Part shown: in pieces, positions 16,331 to 24,126 of the stretch
How positions within the stretch are numbered: position 1 is the first letter of the stretch
How the letters are laid out: the number at the start of each line of letters is the position of its first letter
Assembly: GCA_024640885.1 (NCBI GenBank)
Contig: JAHEEC010000012.1
Location: 1-50,954 of the forward strand
From: Bacteroidota bacterium
GTDB lineage: Bacteria > Bacteroidota > Bacteroidia > Bacteroidales > GCA-2748055
Length of the DNA stretch: 50,954 nt
Direction: 5' to 3'
Position numbers and translations under genes: made by a program
The notes under the pieces: generated by a model
Databases searched by the model: none
Seen by the model: the letters and a program-made list of their open reading frames with translations, nothing else
Told to the model about the DNA's origin: nothing

Positions 16331-17775
16331 ATAGCGATTGCAGAAGAACCCTGAACCCCACCGTGCGCACCCCTGCCCGAATCCAAAACTTCCTCGTGGC
16401 GGTCATCTGCATTTTGGGCCTGCTGGGATTTTCCGCCCCTGTCAGTTCCCAGCAGGTGACCACCGCCACAGGATATGAACCCAAATCGAGGATCCTCTTT
16501 ATTTTCGACGCTTCCAACAGCATGGCAGGACAGTGGGACGGAGCCCGGAAGATTGACATTGCCAGGGAGATCCTCTTCGAGATGGTGGACAGCCTTGAGG
16601 AGATGTCCAATGTGGAGATGGCCCTGCGGGTGTACGGGCACCAGAGCCCGGTCCCTCCCCAGGATTGTTCGGACACCAAGCTGGAGGTCCCCTTCGGGCC
16701 CAACAACGCCTCCCGCATCCGACAGAAGCTTCGCTTCATCAATCCCAAGGGAACCACACCCATCGCCCGTTCACTGGAACTGGCCCCCGATGATTTCCCT
16801 CCCTGCGGGAACTGCAGGAACATCATCCTTTTGATCACCGATGGTGTGGAGGCCTGTGACGGGGATCCATGCCTGGTCTCCACCCGGCTCCAGAAAAAGG
16901 GGATCATCCTGAGGCCTTTTGTCATTGGCATAGGGAACGATCCCGGCTTCAGGCAAACCTTCAACTGCATCGGGGAGTATTATGATGCGCCCAGCAAGAA
17001 AGAGTTCAGGGAAGCCCTCAAAGTGGTCATCACCCAGGCACTCAATGCCACCAGTGCACAGGTGAACCTCCTTGACACCGATCACCGCCCCACGGAGACC
17101 AATGCCAATGTGGTCTTTTATGACCGATATTCGGGGGTGATCCGCTATAACATGATCCACACCATCAACAGCAGGGGCAATCCGGACACACTTTCGCTGG
17201 ATCATATGAGCACTTACAATGTGGTGGCCCAGACCATTCCGCCGGTCCAGGTTGACAGTGTGAAGCTGGTCACCGGGCGCCACAACATCATAGGGATCGA
17301 TGCGCCCCAGGGGTACCTGCTTGTGCGAACAAGCAGGGGAAGCGCCTACGACAGTGAAAAGATCCTTGTGAAAAAGGCTGGCCAACCCAGGACCATCAAT
17401 ATCCAGGAGATGGGGAATGTGGGCAAATATATCGTAGGCTCGTACGACCTGGAGATCCCCATCTACCCACTGATGCTGGTGGAGAATGTGGAGATCCTCC
17501 AGAGTTACACCACCACCGTGGAGATCCCGGCACCCGGGTATGTCACGTTCAGTGCCCAGCAACCGGGGTCAGGTGCACTTTACCAGATGACAGCTGAAGG
17601 GGATCAGCAATGGGTCATGAACCTCATGGAAAACATGAAAAGCCAGGGATACTATCTCCAGCCGGGAAGTTACCGGGTGGTTTTCAGGAGGGGTGACTTT
17701 AAATCCACATCTTTCAATGTGGTACGGGATTTCAAGGTGGACCAGGGGTCCGCCGAGAATATTCAATTCTATTAA
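16327..17775 (+). CDS. Exported von Willebrand factor A domain protein
   Basis: A 482-residue protein with a signal peptide (hydrophobic about 21-41, ending SSQQ) and a VWA domain (about 54-235) carrying a complete MIDAS: DASNS (61-65), T143/T144 in KGTTPIA, and D172 in LITDG. Six cysteines in the domain (C114, C160, C163, C177, C182, C214) suggest disulfides. The C-terminal half is beta-rich with no recognised family. It resembles exported VWA proteins of other Bacteroidetes that bind ligands through a metal ion. It is followed at 45 bp by the ECF sigma factor on the same strand with no visible promoter or terminator between, so they may share a transcript. Confidence 0.8.
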   Translation: MNSDCRRTLNPTVRTPARIQNFLVAVICILGLLGFSAPVSSQQVTTATGYEPKSRILFIFDASNSMAGQWDGARKIDIAREILFEMVDSLEEMSNVEMALRVYGHQSPVPPQDCSDTKLEVPFGPNNASRIRQKLRFINPKGTTPIARSLELAPDDFPPCGNCRNIILLITDGVEACDGDPCLVSTRLQKKGIILRPFVIGIGNDPGFRQTFNCIGEYYDAPSKKEFREALKVVITQALNATSAQVNLLDTDHRPTETNANVVFYDRYSGVIRYNMIHTINSRGNPDTLSLDHMSTYNVVAQTIPPVQVDSVKLVTGRHNIIGIDAPQGYLLVRTSRGSAYDSEKILVKKAGQPRTINIQEMGNVGKYIVGSYDLEIPIYPLMLVENVEILQSYTTTVEIPAPGYVTFSAQQPGSGALYQMTAEGDQQWVMNLMENMKSQGYYLQPGSYRVVFRRGDFKSTSFNVVRDFKVDQGSAENIQFY

Positions 17776-17820
17776 ACCTTTGGGGGAGCAGTCGGTCTAA
17801 TCAACAAACCTTGCAGGAAG

Positions 17821-18369
17821 ATGCCGGAATGGGATGACAGGGAGATCATCGAAGCAGTAAAGATCCCGGGACAGGAGGAAATTGCGTTTAACAAGCTTTT
17901 GCAAACCTACCAGGAGCGGTTGTACTGGCACATCCGTAAAATAGTGATCAGTCACGACGATGCCGACGATGTACTCCAGAACACCATGATCAAGGTGTGG
18001 AGGTCCCTGCCAGAGTTCCGTGCCGATTCCGGCCTGTACACATGGCTCTACCGGATCGCCACCAATGAATCACTCTCGTTCCTCAAGCAAAAGAAGAGAC
18101 GCACCGTGGTTGCCTGGGAGGATGTGGAGCATATGATGGCCGAAACCCTTGAATCGGATCCCTGGTTCAACGGGGATGAGATCCAGCTGAAATTGCAGAA
18201 AGCCATTATAAAACTTCCTGAAAAACAGAGAATTGTATTTAATATGAAATATTTTGACCAGTTGAAATACGAGGATATGTCAGAGATCCTGGAGACCTCT
18301 GTGGGGGCCCTGAAGGCCTCCTTTCATCATGCAGTAAAAAAAATTGAGGCCATGCTGGGTGATGATTAA
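17821..18369 (+). CDS. ECF-type RNA polymerase sigma factor
   Basis: A 182-residue alternative sigma factor. Region 2 (about 20-90) has HDDADDVLQNTMIKVWRSL and YTWLYRIATNESLSFL; region 4 (about 122-178) has LPEKQRIVFNMKYFDQLKYE and a helix-turn-helix ending SVGALKASFHHAVKKI. It directs polymerase to a specific regulon, probably in response to an envelope signal given its two neighbours. The next gene starts 41 bp downstream. Confidence 0.9.
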   Translation: MPEWDDREIIEAVKIPGQEEIAFNKLLQTYQERLYWHIRKIVISHDDADDVLQNTMIKVWRSLPEFRADSGLYTWLYRIATNESLSFLKQKKRRTVVAWEDVEHMMAETLESDPWFNGDEIQLKLQKAIIKLPEKQRIVFNMKYFDQLKYEDMSEILETSVGALKASFHHAVKKIEAMLGDD

Positions 18370-18410
18370 ACCTTTTAAAATCATAAAGGTCTAACCAATA
18401 AGTTTATAGT

Positions 18411-18848
18411 ATGAAAAAGCACCATGAACCACCGGATCTGCAGCAGGAAAGGCTGAAACAACACCCCTTCGGGGTGCCGGATGGCTATTTTGAAAGCTTT
18501 TCGGAAAGGTTGCAGATGAGGATCCGGCAGGAAGAAGGATCCGCAAAACCGGTCCGCCGCCTGGTCGGCTCCACACGTTTCAGGCTTGCCATTGCTGCGG
18601 GCCTGCTGGGAGCTGCACTGATCAGTTATTCCATCGTCAGGTTTGCAACGCAGGGCAATAGTGCACAGGGTGGTTATCCCGATACGGCACTGCTTGAGCA
18701 GATGAATGTGATCGACGATGATGTGTACTTTCTGGGACTGATGGAGTCCGATATCGATGAGGAATTGGACGAAGATGAGGCCTTTGCCACACAGGCAATC
18801 GATTACCTGGCCGTCAATGATGTGGATATGGTTCTTTTATTTGAATAA
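18411..18848 (+). CDS. Single-pass membrane protein downstream of the ECF sigma factor (putative anti-sigma partner)
   Basis: A 145-residue protein with a cytoplasmic-looking N-terminus containing HPFGVPDGYFESF, a motif common in short Bacteroidetes proteins that sit beside ECF sigma factors. One transmembrane helix (about 57-77) and an acidic C-terminal part (about 95-145) follow. No zinc-binding anti-sigma motif (HxxxCxxC) is seen. Position between the sigma gene and a periplasmic Spy-like gene suggests signal relay or anti-sigma activity; that is inference. Confidence 0.6.
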   Translation: MKKHHEPPDLQQERLKQHPFGVPDGYFESFSERLQMRIRQEEGSAKPVRRLVGSTRFRLAIAAGLLGAALISYSIVRFATQGNSAQGGYPDTALLEQMNVIDDDVYFLGLMESDIDEELDEDEAFATQAIDYLAVNDVDMVLLFE

Positions 18849-18865
18849 GAAAAAGAGATTTGATC

Positions 18866-19396
18866 ATGAAAATAAAATTCACCCGAACGATTGCTTTTTT
18901 GGTCTGCCTGGCCGGTGCCTCATGGATGTTGCCCCTGGTGGCCCAGACCGATGAGCAGATTGAACGTTTCAATAAGGAACGGGAGGTCTATTACAACGAG
19001 AATCTGCAACTCACCGATTCGGAGATCAAGGCCTTCTGGCCCCTGTACAATGATTTCAACAACCGGAAGATGAAACTCATGGAAGATGAACGAAGCACTT
19101 TCGTCTATGCACAGAAGAACGCCAACAATCTTTCCGATAAGGAGATCACCGAGTCCCTGGACAAGATCAGGAAACTGAAGGAGGACCAGCTCAGACTGGA
19201 AACCGAATATTACCAGATTAAATTTCCAAAGGTGCTGCCCCCGAAAAAGGTACTGAACCTCTACAAGGTGGAGTGGGATTTCCGGCGCCACCTCCTCAGG
19301 AAGCTGAGGGAACAGGGCCGTGAGGGCCGCACCGAGGATGGTGGAGCAGGTGGGGGAAACGGACCCCATCCCCTTCCACATGAGCCCATGTTCTGA
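18866..19396 (+). CDS. Periplasmic Spy/CpxP-like protein (sensor of ECF-type sigma factor)
   Basis: From the ATG at 18866 the protein has 176 residues: a signal peptide (about 1-26, ending PLVAQ), then a highly charged helical region (30-150). LQLTDSEIKAFWPLYNDF is like the LTxxQ motifs of Spy/CpxP proteins, and a Gly/His/Pro-rich tail ends the protein. Bacteroidetes annotators often call this type a sensor of an ECF sigma factor. It starts 17 bp after the membrane protein. A role in detecting misfolded envelope protein is plausible, not shown. Confidence 0.7.
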   Translation: MKIKFTRTIAFLVCLAGASWMLPLVAQTDEQIERFNKEREVYYNENLQLTDSEIKAFWPLYNDFNNRKMKLMEDERSTFVYAQKNANNLSDKEITESLDKIRKLKEDQLRLETEYYQIKFPKVLPPKKVLNLYKVEWDFRRHLLRKLREQGREGRTEDGGAGGGNGPHPLPHEPMF

Positions 19397-19404
19397 GGAA
19401 CCCG

Positions 19405-19427
19405 GGGGTTAACCAGACCCCTCCCTT
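19405..19427 (+). terminator. Weak hairpin between the convergent Spy-like and hutH genes
   Basis: GGGGT (19405-19409) pairs with ACCCC (19417-19421), followed on the plus strand by TCCCTTTT. The stem is only 5 bp, so function is doubtful. Confidence 0.3.
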
Positions 19428-20972
19428 TTACCGCATATCTTCCGGGGAGTAGTCCCTGATGACCAGCAGGTCGTCTGGAAGATCCAGCTTCACATCCCGG
19501 AGAAACTGAACACTGGCTTCTATGTCATGGTACATCACCTTGTCATTCTCCACAAAAGAGACCCGTTCCCGGTAAGCCGCCATCAGCTTCTCCAGGTACG
19601 GACTGGTGCGGGAGGGTCGCCTGAATTCCAGGGCCTGGGCTGCATTGTATAGCTCAATGGCCAGGATGCGTTCCAGGTTGAGCATCACCTGGTAGGCCTT
19701 GGTGGCCGCATTGGCACCCATGCTCACATGGTCCTCCTGTCCCTGGGATGATTCAATGGAATCCACCGAAGAGGGGGTGCAAAGCTGCTTGTTATGGCTC
19801 ACCATGGAGGCAGCGGTGTACTGGGGGATCATGAAACCGGAGTTGAGTCCAGGGTTAGCCACCAGGAAAGGGGGCAGGCCCCTGGTTCCTGAGAGCAGCT
19901 GGTAGGTACGCCTCTCGGAGATATTTCCAAGTTCACTCAGGGCTATGGCCAGGTTATCCAGGGCCAGTGCCAGGGGTTGTCCATGGAAGTTCCCCGCCGA
20001 GATGATCAGGTCCTCCTCAGGGAAGATGGTGGGATTGTCGGTCACTGAATTGATCTCGTTCCTGAAGACATAGGCCACATAGTTGATGGAGTCCTTGGAG
20101 GCCCCGTGGACCTGAGGGATGCACCTGAAAGAATATGGATCCTGCACGTGTGCCTTGTCCCTGGAGATGAGCCCGCTTCCCTCCAGCAGCCACCGGATCC
20201 TTCTGGCGGTGACGATCTGTCCCTGGTGCGGCCGGATCTGCTGCACCAGTTCATGGAAAGGCTCAATCCGCCCGTCAAAGGCATCCAGTGAAAGGGCGCC
20301 GATCACGTCGGCAAGCCTGGAGAGTTTGAACACCCGCATGCAGAGGTAAACACCATAAGCGCTCATGAACTGGGTGCCATTGAGCAGGGCCAGCCCCTCC
20401 TTGGACTGCAATTCAATGGGCTCCCACCCCATCTTGCCCAGCGCTTCAGCAGCCTTCATCCTCACCCCCTTCATCACCACATCCCCCATCCCCAGCAGGG
20501 GAAGGCTCATGTGGGCCAGGGGTGCCAGGTCGCCCGAGGCCCCCAGGGAACCATAGGTGTAGACCACCGGAAGGATATCGTGGTTATAGAGGTCGGCAAG
20601 GCGCTGTACCGTGGAGAGCTGCACGCCAGAATTGCCATAGGAGAGGGACTGGATCTTCAACAGAAGCATGAGCCGGGTGATCTCCCCGGGCACTTCATCC
20701 CCCACCCCGCATGCATGGGACATGACCAGGTTCTTTTGCAACAGGCCCAGGTTATCCCTGGAAATGACCGTATCACAAAGGGACCCGAATCCCGTATTGA
20801 TCCCGTAAAGGATCCCATCCTCCTTTTCCAGCCTTTGGTCCAGGTAATTCCTGCAGGCGATGATCTTCCCTGTGACTTCATCTGAGAGGACCACCTTCTG
20901 CTGTGTATCAATTATTTCCTGAAATTTCTTCCATCCGATCTCACGGGTGGTGACCAGGTGTGCCTTTTCCAT
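19428..20972 (-). CDS. hutH: Histidine ammonia-lyase
   Basis: Deaminates L-histidine to urocanate using a self-formed MIO cofactor. The Ala-Ser-Gly that forms MIO is in GSLGASGDLAPLAHM (A145-G147 from the ATG at 20972; 514 residues). Other family motifs are ILYGINTGFGSLCDT, VMSHACGVGD and QEDHVSMG. The His in SHACGVG and the Glu in QEDHVSM match histidine-specific enzymes rather than tyrosine or phenylalanine lyases. The frame could start at TTG 20996, but the ATG gives MEKAHLVTTREIG, like other family members. No hutU, hutI or hutG is present in the window. It follows hisS by 66 bp. Confidence 0.88.
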   Translation of the reverse strand: MEKAHLVTTREIGWKKFQEIIDTQQKVVLSDEVTGKIIACRNYLDQRLEKEDGILYGINTGFGSLCDTVISRDNLGLLQKNLVMSHACGVGDEVPGEITRLMLLLKIQSLSYGNSGVQLSTVQRLADLYNHDILPVVYTYGSLGASGDLAPLAHMSLPLLGMGDVVMKGVRMKAAEALGKMGWEPIELQSKEGLALLNGTQFMSAYGVYLCMRVFKLSRLADVIGALSLDAFDGRIEPFHELVQQIRPHQGQIVTARRIRWLLEGSGLISRDKAHVQDPYSFRCIPQVHGASKDSINYVAYVFRNEINSVTDNPTIFPEEDLIISAGNFHGQPLALALDNLAIALSELGNISERRTYQLLSGTRGLPPFLVANPGLNSGFMIPQYTAASMVSHNKQLCTPSSVDSIESSQGQEDHVSMGANAATKAYQVMLNLERILAIELYNAAQALEFRRPSRTSPYLEKLMAAYRERVSFVENDKVMYHDIEASVQFLRDVKLDLPDDLLVIRDYSPEDMR

Positions 20973-21038
20973 TATCCTGCTGTTTTGGGAAATCAATTAC
21001 AGAAAAAAAAATGAACCGGGAGAGGTTTCTGAAATGTT

Positions 21039-22400
21039 TTAAGACAGACGCCTGATAAGCGCTTCCGTGGTGAGGCGCTCCTGGGTCCCGGTCTCCATCT
21101 CCTTGAGGGTCACCAGGCCCTCTTTCATCTCCTGGGCCCCCACAAGTGCCACGAAGGGGATCCCCCGTGTGTGGGCATAGCTCATCTGCTTTTTCATCTT
21201 TGCTTCATCGGGGTAGAGCTCGGTTGCGATCCCGGCGGACCTCAGCTGACGAAGGATGGGGAAGATATACCTGGCCTCCTCCTGACCGAAATTCACGAAG
21301 AGCAGCCGCGTATCCATATGGTCACGCCGGGGAAAACGCTCCAGCTGCAACAACACATCATAGATGCGGTCTGCTCCGAAGGAGACCCCGACACCCGACA
21401 CCCCTTCCAGTCCGAAGATCCCTGTGAGATCGTCGTACCGGCCACCGCCGCAGACACTTCCCATGGGCACCTCGGCCGATTTCACCTCGAAAATGGTACC
21501 CGTGTAGTAATTGAGCCCCCTGGCCAGGGTCAGATCGAGTTCAACCTCCGCCTCCACAGGATCCGATCCCAGGTAAGCGTATAGTTGCCTGATCTCGGTG
21601 ATCCCTTCCATGCCAATGGGGGAACCCTCAAGGTACCCTTCCAGGAATTCCAGCTTTGCCCGGGTGTCGCCCATCATTTCAAGCACCGGTCCAAGTTTTT
21701 GAAGTGAATCCCTCTTTAGTCCCTTTTCCTCCAGCTCCTGCATCACCTTTTCCAATCCCATCTTTTCCAGCTTGTCAATGGCCACGGCAATATCGATCAT
21801 CCTCCCGGCCTCCCCGATCACCTCTACGATCCCTGCGAGCACTTTGCGGTTGTTCAAACGGATCACCACCTTCAGGTCAAGGGCCCCGAAGACCTGGTCC
21901 ATGATCCGGATCAGTTCGAATTCATTGAGCAGGGAATCGCTCCCGATCACATCCACATCACACTGGTAAAATTCCCTGTAACGCCCACGCTGTGGCCGGT
22001 CGGCCCTCCATACGGGTTGGATCTGGTAGCGTTTGAAGGGAAAAGAGATCTCGTTGCGGTGCTGCACCACGAAACGGGCAAAGGGAACCGTCAGGTCATA
22101 CCTGAGCCCCTTTTCAGAGATCATGGTCCCCAGCCTGGCGGCAGGGATCGAACCCCATTCTTCCTGGGTGAGCCCGCCCCTGAAATCTCCTGAATTCAGG
22201 ATCTTGAACAGGAGCTTGTCCCCCTCCTCTCCATACTTTCCCATGAGGGAGGAGAGGTTTTCCATGGCCGGGGTCTCAATGGGAAGGTAGCCATAGGTCC
22301 GGAAGATCTTCCTGATGGTGTCGAAAATAAAGTTCCGCCTGGTCATCTCCAGGGGGGTGAAATCCCGGGTTCCTTTGGGAATGGATGGTTTGTCTGCCAT
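21039..22400 (-). CDS. hisS: Histidyl-tRNA synthetase
   Basis: Class II aminoacyl-tRNA synthetase charging tRNA-His. The 453-residue protein opens [13 protein letters not shown] and has motif 2 around [20 protein letters not shown] (132-151), the histidine motif [19 protein letters not shown], and motif 3 with [11 protein letters not shown]. The C-terminal anticodon-binding domain follows. It lies 14 bp after an exported unknown protein on the same strand. Confidence 0.95.
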   Translation of the reverse strand: MADKPSIPKGTRDFTPLEMTRRNFIFDTIRKIFRTYGYLPIETPAMENLSSLMGKYGEEGDKLLFKILNSGDFRGGLTQEEWGSIPAARLGTMISEKGLRYDLTVPFARFVVQHRNEISFPFKRYQIQPVWRADRPQRGRYREFYQCDVDVIGSDSLLNEFELIRIMDQVFGALDLKVVIRLNNRKVLAGIVEVIGEAGRMIDIAVAIDKLEKMGLEKVMQELEEKGLKRDSLQKLGPVLEMMGDTRAKLEFLEGYLEGSPIGMEGITEIRQLYAYLGSDPVEAEVELDLTLARGLNYYTGTIFEVKSAEVPMGSVCGGGRYDDLTGIFGLEGVSGVGVSFGADRIYDVLLQLERFPRRDHMDTRLLFVNFGQEEARYIFPILRQLRSAGIATELYPDEAKMKKQMSYAHTRGIPFVALVGAQEMKEGLVTLKEMETGTQERLTTEALIRRLS

Positions 22401-22414
22401 GGAGTATTTCGCTT

Positions 22415-23269
22415 CTATTGACGGGCCTTGGCCAGTTTTTCAAAATCACTTTCCAGGAACGCGTCCGGGTTTTTGCCGGTAACTTTATGGTAATCGAAGT
22501 AATAGAATTTGGCGTTGGCGGTGCCGATCAGGATCTTATACACCCTGGCATTCATTTTTTTGCCTTCGGGTCCCACTTTGTGCAGGAAAACCGCATCCTG
22601 GTCACCTGCCATGATCAGTTCCTTGATCCGATCGGGATCGACGATCTTCACCTCGTAAGGGTAGACCGCCCTGATCCTGGCTTCGGTGGAGACCTCCTTC
22701 TCCAGCTCATCCTCCACCAGGTAGAGGGTTTTGCCTTTCATGTCGGCCATGTTGTCATTGTAATGTTTGTAGACATTCTGGGAGACCATTTCGGGATTGG
22801 CGGTGATGAGCCGCACGTGATCCTGAAGGAACCTCACAAAAGTTCCCAGCTTATAGGCATAGCTATCCTCATCCACACCGTGATAACTGAGCGGTATATT
22901 GGCCACATCCTTCAAATCGTTGATGGATTCATAATCCCCTCCCAGGGAGAGACAGAGGAACATATAGCGGGTATTGGATTTGTCCTTTTCGAAATTTACG
23001 GCCGCCACGTAGAGAAAGGAGGCATTTTTATCCACACTCTTCTCCCCGAATTTATCAAAATCAAGAAATTCATACTCGGTGATGTTCCAGTACTTTTTAA
23101 CCGCATCCATAATCTCGATGTTATAATCCGACAGTGGATTATCGCCCAGGACGATGTATGTCCTGGTTTTCTGAAAATGGGCAAGGTCCTCCGGGGTGGG
23201 CAGGTACTCCCGCTGCGCCTGCAATTGGATCAAAGGAAACATCACCAGCAACAGCATTAACTTTCTCAT
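22415..23269 (-). CDS. Exported protein of unknown function
   Basis: A 284-residue protein with a clear signal peptide ([19 protein letters not shown]). The rest is mixed alpha/beta without a family I can name. A segment (about 38-120, with [19 protein letters not shown] and [15 protein letters not shown]) and a later one (about 178-255, [15 protein letters not shown] then [20 protein letters not shown]) look like two related halves. Periplasmic location is expected. It lies between the Tyr-rich exported protein (30 bp upstream) and hisS (14 bp downstream). Confidence 0.7.
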   Translation of the reverse strand: MRKLMLLLVMFPLIQLQAQREYLPTPEDLAHFQKTRTYIVLGDNPLSDYNIEIMDAVKKYWNITEYEFLDFDKFGEKSVDKNASFLYVAAVNFEKDKSNTRYMFLCLSLGGDYESINDLKDVANIPLSYHGVDEDSYAYKLGTFVRFLQDHVRLITANPEMVSQNVYKHYNDNMADMKGKTLYLVEDELEKEVSTEARIRAVYPYEVKIVDPDRIKELIMAGDQDAVFLHKVGPEGKKMNARVYKILIGTANAKFYYFDYHKVTGKNPDAFLESDFEKLAKARQ

Positions 23270-23299
23270 AAGGATTGATTTACCAGGTTAATAGGCATC

Positions 23300-23998
23300 T
23301 TAATTGGCAGGGAAATAGAGGGGGTGCCTCTCGTTGAACCTGCGGATAAATACAAACTTCATCTGCTTCTGCTTCCTGCTCCTCAGGGCATGGTACTCAT
23401 CCGCAAGTTCAGGATCCTTCATAAGCAGCACTTCCACGCTCTCCGTATCATAGTCCAATACTTCACCTGTTTCAAAGTCAAGCAGGTATTGCCTCAGTTC
23501 CGAGCTGGAATAACTTGACCGGGGCATGCCGTACCTGGGATTATAATATGAATTTGAATAGTATGGGTTGTAATAATATGGATCGTAATAATTTGGATTA
23601 TAGGTGGTGACCGAAGCTACAAAGTGGCAGATATTTCCCACAAAGCTGATCCTGTGAAATGCCGATCCCACATTGATATAGAGGGCACCATTTCTTCCGT
23701 ATCCCCAGATATCCTTGGTTTTCATCACCTTCTTCACCCCGTTCTCATCGTAGATGACGATCTCCTTCCCGTTGGTGACCTTGTCATAGAAGGCCCGGTC
23801 AAACATGTCCACATCGGTGACAATGCGGGCAGGGGGTATGGGCCGGTTGGCCTTCACCATGTCAAAATTTGCAAAAATCCCATCCCTGAACTCAAATTCC
23901 GCAGAGTACTTCACCATTCCATCTCCTGCACCCTGCTGGGCAACCAGTTCCGGGACCAGAATCAAACATAACAATAGTCCAGATAGCCGCATCCACAT
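23300..23998 (-). CDS. Exported protein with a Tyr/Asn/Pro-rich repeat
   Basis: From the ATG at 23996-23998, 232 residues: a signal peptide (MWMRLSGLLLCLILVPELVAQQ) and a beta-type domain (about 30-135). Residues about 137-170 form a low-complexity run built from repeats such as NPNYYDPYYYNPYYSNSYY. A charged C-terminal helix region follows (SSSELRQYLLDFETGEVLD onward). The frame is open 22 codons further upstream, but that would bury the signal peptide. Family not recognised. It is the first gene of a run leading to hisS and hutH. Confidence 0.7.
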   Translation of the reverse strand: MWMRLSGLLLCLILVPELVAQQGAGDGMVKYSAEFEFRDGIFANFDMVKANRPIPPARIVTDVDMFDRAFYDKVTNGKEIVIYDENGVKKVMKTKDIWGYGRNGALYINVGSAFHRISFVGNICHFVASVTTYNPNYYDPYYYNPYYSNSYYNPRYGMPRSSYSSSELRQYLLDFETGEVLDYDTESVEVLLMKDPELADEYHALRSRKQKQMKFVFIRRFNERHPLYFPAN

Positions 23999-24018
23999 AA
24001 TCAAAAATCCTCCATCTG

Positions 24019-24053
24019 CAAAATTACTAACTAATATACGTTTATGGCACAAA
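24019..24053 (-). promoter_or_regulatory. Promoter for the exported-protein / hisS / hutH run
   Basis: On the minus strand TTTG (24050-24053) is followed after 23 bp by TAATTTTG (24019-24026), about 20 bp before the ATG. The -7 match is perfect; the spacing is slightly long. Confidence 0.45.
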
Positions 24054-24126
24054 AATAAGGCCAATATTGTTCAGGATTGTTCAAAATTTCTCTTTCTTTA
24101 CCACTGAAAGCCATTTGAGAATACCC

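Noticed and set aside
18370-18390. Inverted repeat ACCTTT/AAAGGT between the sigma factor and membrane protein genes
   Set aside because: A 6-bp AT-rich stem with a 9-nt loop and no U-tract, in a gap where the operon seems to continue; too weak to call a terminator.
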